Positions 7,458-9,314 of a DNA stretch of 9,314 bases are shown piece by piece; position 1 is the first letter of the stretch, and each line of letters starts with the position of its first letter. The stretch comes from Actinomycetota bacterium (GTDB lineage Bacteria; Desulfobacterota; Deferrimicrobia; Deferrimicrobiales; Deferrimicrobiaceae). The position numbers and the translations under genes are program-made. The notes under the pieces were generated by a model, which saw only the letters and a list, made by a program, of their open reading frames with translations, had not been told where the DNA came from and did not search any database. The stretch lies in NCBI GenBank assembly GCA_016844415.1, contig JAENIX010000033.1, positions 1 to 9,314 on the forward strand, written 5' to 3'.

Positions 7458-8461
7458 TCATTCCTCTCCCTTCGGTTTGATGCGTTCCTCCAGTTTCCTC
7501 ACACGGCGGAACAGATCGGGAAGCTTCGGCAGCAGGGCGGACATTTTAAGCCACGCCGGGTGCGGGATCGCCGGGGTGCCCGACCATGCCCTGGACTCCG
7601 ACGACTTCAAAGTGCCCGCAACGCCGGTCTTCGCCCCCAGTATGATTCCATCCTCCACCTCGATATGGTCCGCAAGCCCCGCCTGCCCGCCTATCATCAC
7701 CCGGTTGCCGATCGTGACGCTGCCCGAGACTCCGACCTGGGCCGCGATGGCAGTGTCCGTACCGATCACCACGTTGTGCGCGACCTGGACGAGATTGTCG
7801 ATCTTGGTCCCCCGCCCGATCCTCGTAACGCCAAGCGCCGCGCGATCCACCGCGGCGTTCGCACCTATTTCCACGTCGTCCCCGATCTCGACCGTCCCGA
7901 CCTGCTGGATCTTCCGCAAGCCTTCGGGGGAAGGAAGATACCCGAAACCGTCGGACCCTATCACGCACCCGGCGTGGAGAATCACGCGGGACCCCAACCG
8001 TACGCCCCGGTAGATGACGACATTCGGGTGCAGCACGCAATCGTCGCCTATTGAAACACCTTCCCCGACGAAGACGCCCGGAAAAACGACGGTACGGTCG
8101 CCGATCGCGCCACGCTCACATCCTTACCCAGCCGGGCGCCTCGGTGGACGCTCGCCGATACGGAAATCCCGGAGGGGCGGCGCTCTGGGGGATGGAACAG
8201 CTCGACCAGGCGGGCAAACGCGAGGACCGGGTCATCGGACAGAAGAAAGGCCGCGCCGGAACCTTCCACGCGGCTCCTTGCAACGATCGCGGACGCCTTC
8301 GTTCCGATGGCGAATCGGGCGAATTTCCGGCTCGCGAGGAACGTCACCTGACCCGGCCCGGCCTCCCCGATGGAAGCCACCCCGGTCACGACGGCGTCCT
8401 CCCCCTGAAGGATCGCCCCTATGCGCTCCGCCAGAGCAGACAGGCGGAACTCGATTCCCAC
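7458..8461 (-). pseudogene. lpxD: UDP-3-O-acylglucosamine N-acyltransferase, split by a frameshift
   Basis: LpxD adds the amide-linked 3-hydroxyacyl chain to UDP-3-O-acylglucosamine from acyl-ACP. The reading is in two frames. The N-terminal frame starts at a GTG (8461-8459). It encodes the uridine-binding domain and the first hexapeptide turn through LGKDVSV (residues 111-117), then runs out of homology to a TAG at 8048-8050. The second frame resumes at about 8111-8105 with [16 protein letters not shown]. It continues through the rest of the beta helix, including GSDGFGY, the catalytic-type His in QVAHNVV (codon at 7778-7776) and a charged C-terminal helix, to the TGA at 7458-7460. Together the parts give about 335 residues (E. 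coli 341). About 28 bases appear to be missing at the junction. This may be a true mutation, but an assembly or sequencing fault is at least as likely because the gene is normally needed and both halves are otherwise well preserved. Confidence 0.9.
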
Positions 8462-8465
8462 TCGG

Positions 8466-8987
8466 CTACTCCTTGTTCACCAGCACCTGAACGCGGGCGG
8501 TCAGGTCGAGCGCCGGGTTGAAAAAAACGACGCCTCCCTGCGCCTGGTCCAGCACGAGGTCGATCTTCTCGTCCGCCACCAGCTTTTCAAGTTTGACCTT
8601 TATCGACTTGAGCACATCCTGCGTAAGCTCCCCCTGGCGGGTCTGCATTTCCTTCTCGGCTTCCTGGGTGAGCTGGCGCAGTTCCCCTATCCTGGCGTTC
8701 AGCGCATCTTCCTTCTCCTTGAGCTTTTCCTTCCCGAGAATTATCTTCTGCTTGTCGATCTCGTCTTTTATCTTTTTCGCCTCCTCCTGCTTCTCCTCCA
8801 CCTTCTTTTTCAGTTCCTCGTACCGGCTCTCTATTTTCTTCTTCGCGACCTTACCCGCCTCGGACTCGTTCAGGATCTTGTTGATGTCGATCACCGCGAC
8901 CTTCAACCCCTCCGCATGCGCGCCGCCCGCGAAGACCAGCGCCGCCGCCATAACCAAAGCAATGATCAATTTCCAGTCGTTTCTCAT
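8466..8987 (-). CDS. skp: OmpH/Skp-family periplasmic chaperone
   Basis: Skp binds unfolded outer-membrane proteins as they leave the Sec channel and helps deliver them to the BAM complex, whose BamA gene lies just upstream. The product is 173 residues (E. coli Skp 161). A signal peptide has a short positive start, a hydrophobic core (about 7-20) and a likely signal peptidase I site after AHA at residue 25. The mature start LKVAVIDINKIL (28-39) is a typical OmpH beta strand. Residues about 45-125 are a Lys/Glu-rich coiled coil forming the long helical arms. The C-terminal strands include KIDLVLDQAQGGVVFFNPALDLT. The ATG at 8987-8985 has AGGGAGGAA at 8992-9000, four bases upstream. The family diverges quickly in sequence; identity rests on architecture and neighbours, and is strong. 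Confidence 0.92.
   Translation of the reverse strand: MRNDWKLIIALVMAAALVFAGGAHAEGLKVAVIDINKILNESEAGKVAKKKIESRYEELKKKVEEKQEEAKKIKDEIDKQKIILGKEKLKEKEDALNARIGELRQLTQEAEKEMQTRQGELTQDVLKSIKVKLEKLVADEKIDLVLDQAQGGVVFFNPALDLTARVQVLVNKE
8469..8474 (-). promoter_or_regulatory. Ribosome binding site for lpxD
   Basis: AAGGAG on the minus strand lies in the last two sense codons of ompH, seven bases before the GTG at 8461-8459. It decides the GTG as the lpxD start and shows tight packing with ompH. Confidence 0.65.
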
Positions 8988-8991
8988 CTCG

Positions 8992-9000
8992 TTCCTCCCT
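8992..9000 (-). promoter_or_regulatory. Ribosome binding site for ompH/skp
   Basis: AGGGAGGAA on the minus strand fills most of the 15-base gap between the bamA stop and the skp ATG, with CGAG as spacer. It is the strongest site in the window and is consistent with high expression of the chaperone. Confidence 0.7.
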
Positions 9001-9002
9001 GA

Positions 9003-9314
9003 TTAAAATACGGTCCCGATCGTGAACTCGGCCACCATCTTGTCCTCGCCAGGCTTCGGATTCAGATTCCATCCCCATTCGAAACGCAAAGGTCCCATCG
9101 GCGAATACCACCGCAACCCCGCCCCCGCGGCGGTTTTCAGCGGTTGCCCTTCCCATGGCCAGTCGCTCTGGCGGTAGGAATTCCCCGCATCGAAAAACAA
9201 AACGGCCTTGAAGCCGTACTCGTTGACTATGGGGATTATGTATTCGACATTCATGAACAGCTCTTTGTTCCCTCCAATCAGCTCGCCCGTGTTCGGGTCC
9301 TTGGGGGATACCGT
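9003..9314 (-). CDS. bamA: Outer membrane protein assembly factor BamA, C-terminal part (partial)
   Basis: BamA is the central beta-barrel of the complex that folds and inserts outer-membrane proteins. The window holds the last 103 codons; the frame is open to the right edge, so the POTRA domains and most of the barrel lie outside. Visible features are IGGNKELFMNVEY, VLFFDAGNSY (the barrel strand pattern near the C-terminus), GAGLRWYSPMGPLRFEWGW, a highly typical BamA block, and the final strand EFTIGTVF, ending in the C-terminal Phe of the beta signal. An ATG at 9254-9252 is internal and is not the start. The gene precedes skp by 15 bases and is probably co-transcribed with the lipid A genes, tying protein and lipid assembly of the outer membrane together. 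Confidence 0.95.
   Translation of the reverse strand, partial: TVSPKDPNTGELIGGNKELFMNVEYIIPIVNEYGFKAVLFFDAGNSYRQSDWPWEGQPLKTAAGAGLRWYSPMGPLRFEWGWNLNPKPGEDKMVAEFTIGTVF

Noticed and set aside
8521..8527. A run of seven T on the coding strand within skp, considered as a possible slippage or frameshift site.
   Set aside because: The skp frame is continuous through the run and gives the expected C-terminal strand GGVVFFNPALDLT, so nothing needs explaining.
8421..9006. Two plus-strand frames opposite skp, one Leu-rich and resembling a membrane protein, the other Ser/Phe-rich.
   Set aside because: Both are the complement of the Lys/Glu-rich coiled coil: AAG/GAG codons read as CTT/CTC on the other strand, which creates false hydrophobic runs.

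Overview
The window is a single block of minus-strand genes with no intergenic gap longer than 15 bases. It is an envelope and lipid A biogenesis operon from a high-GC Gram-negative bacterium. The gene order (bamA, ompH/skp, lpxD, fabZ, lpxA, Gfo/Idh oxidoreductase, lpxB, msbA, waaA, lpxK, then probably gmhB) resembles the arrangement I know from Geobacter-like Deltaproteobacteria (Desulfuromonadota and relatives). This placement rests on gene order and composition only, so it is tentative.

Reading in the direction of transcription (right to left): the window opens inside bamA, leaving only the C-terminal end of the outer-membrane barrel. Next come the periplasmic chaperone OmpH/Skp, the N-acyltransferase gene lpxD (broken by a frameshift in this sequence), the dehydratase fabZ, the O-acyltransferase lpxA, a Gfo/Idh/MocA NAD(P)-dependent oxidoreductase, the disaccharide synthase lpxB, the lipid A flippase msbA, the Kdo transferase waaA and the 4'-kinase lpxK. 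The last 31 bases hold the start of an HAD-type phosphatase gene, probably gmhB for heptose synthesis.

Together the genes cover hydroxyacyl-ACP supply (FabZ), acylation (LpxA, LpxD), disaccharide formation (LpxB), 4'-phosphorylation (LpxK), Kdo addition (WaaA), transport across the inner membrane (MsbA) and outer-membrane protein assembly (BamA, Skp). LpxC and the UDP-diacylglucosamine hydrolase (LpxH/LpxI/LpxG) are not in the window. Several junctions are 1-13 base gaps or 4-base stop/start overlaps (TGA overlapping ATG, TTG or GTG), which points to one translationally coupled transcript. Its promoter must lie to the right of the window. I see no internal promoter, terminator, RNA gene, mobile element, repeat array or CRISPR.

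The points worth a second look are the lpxD frameshift, which looks like loss of about 28 bases within one turn of the hexapeptide helix, and the oxidoreductase between lpxA and lpxB, the position of gnnA in Acidithiobacillus but here without gnnB. I found no evidence of a new kind of biological system; this is mostly a well-known pathway.
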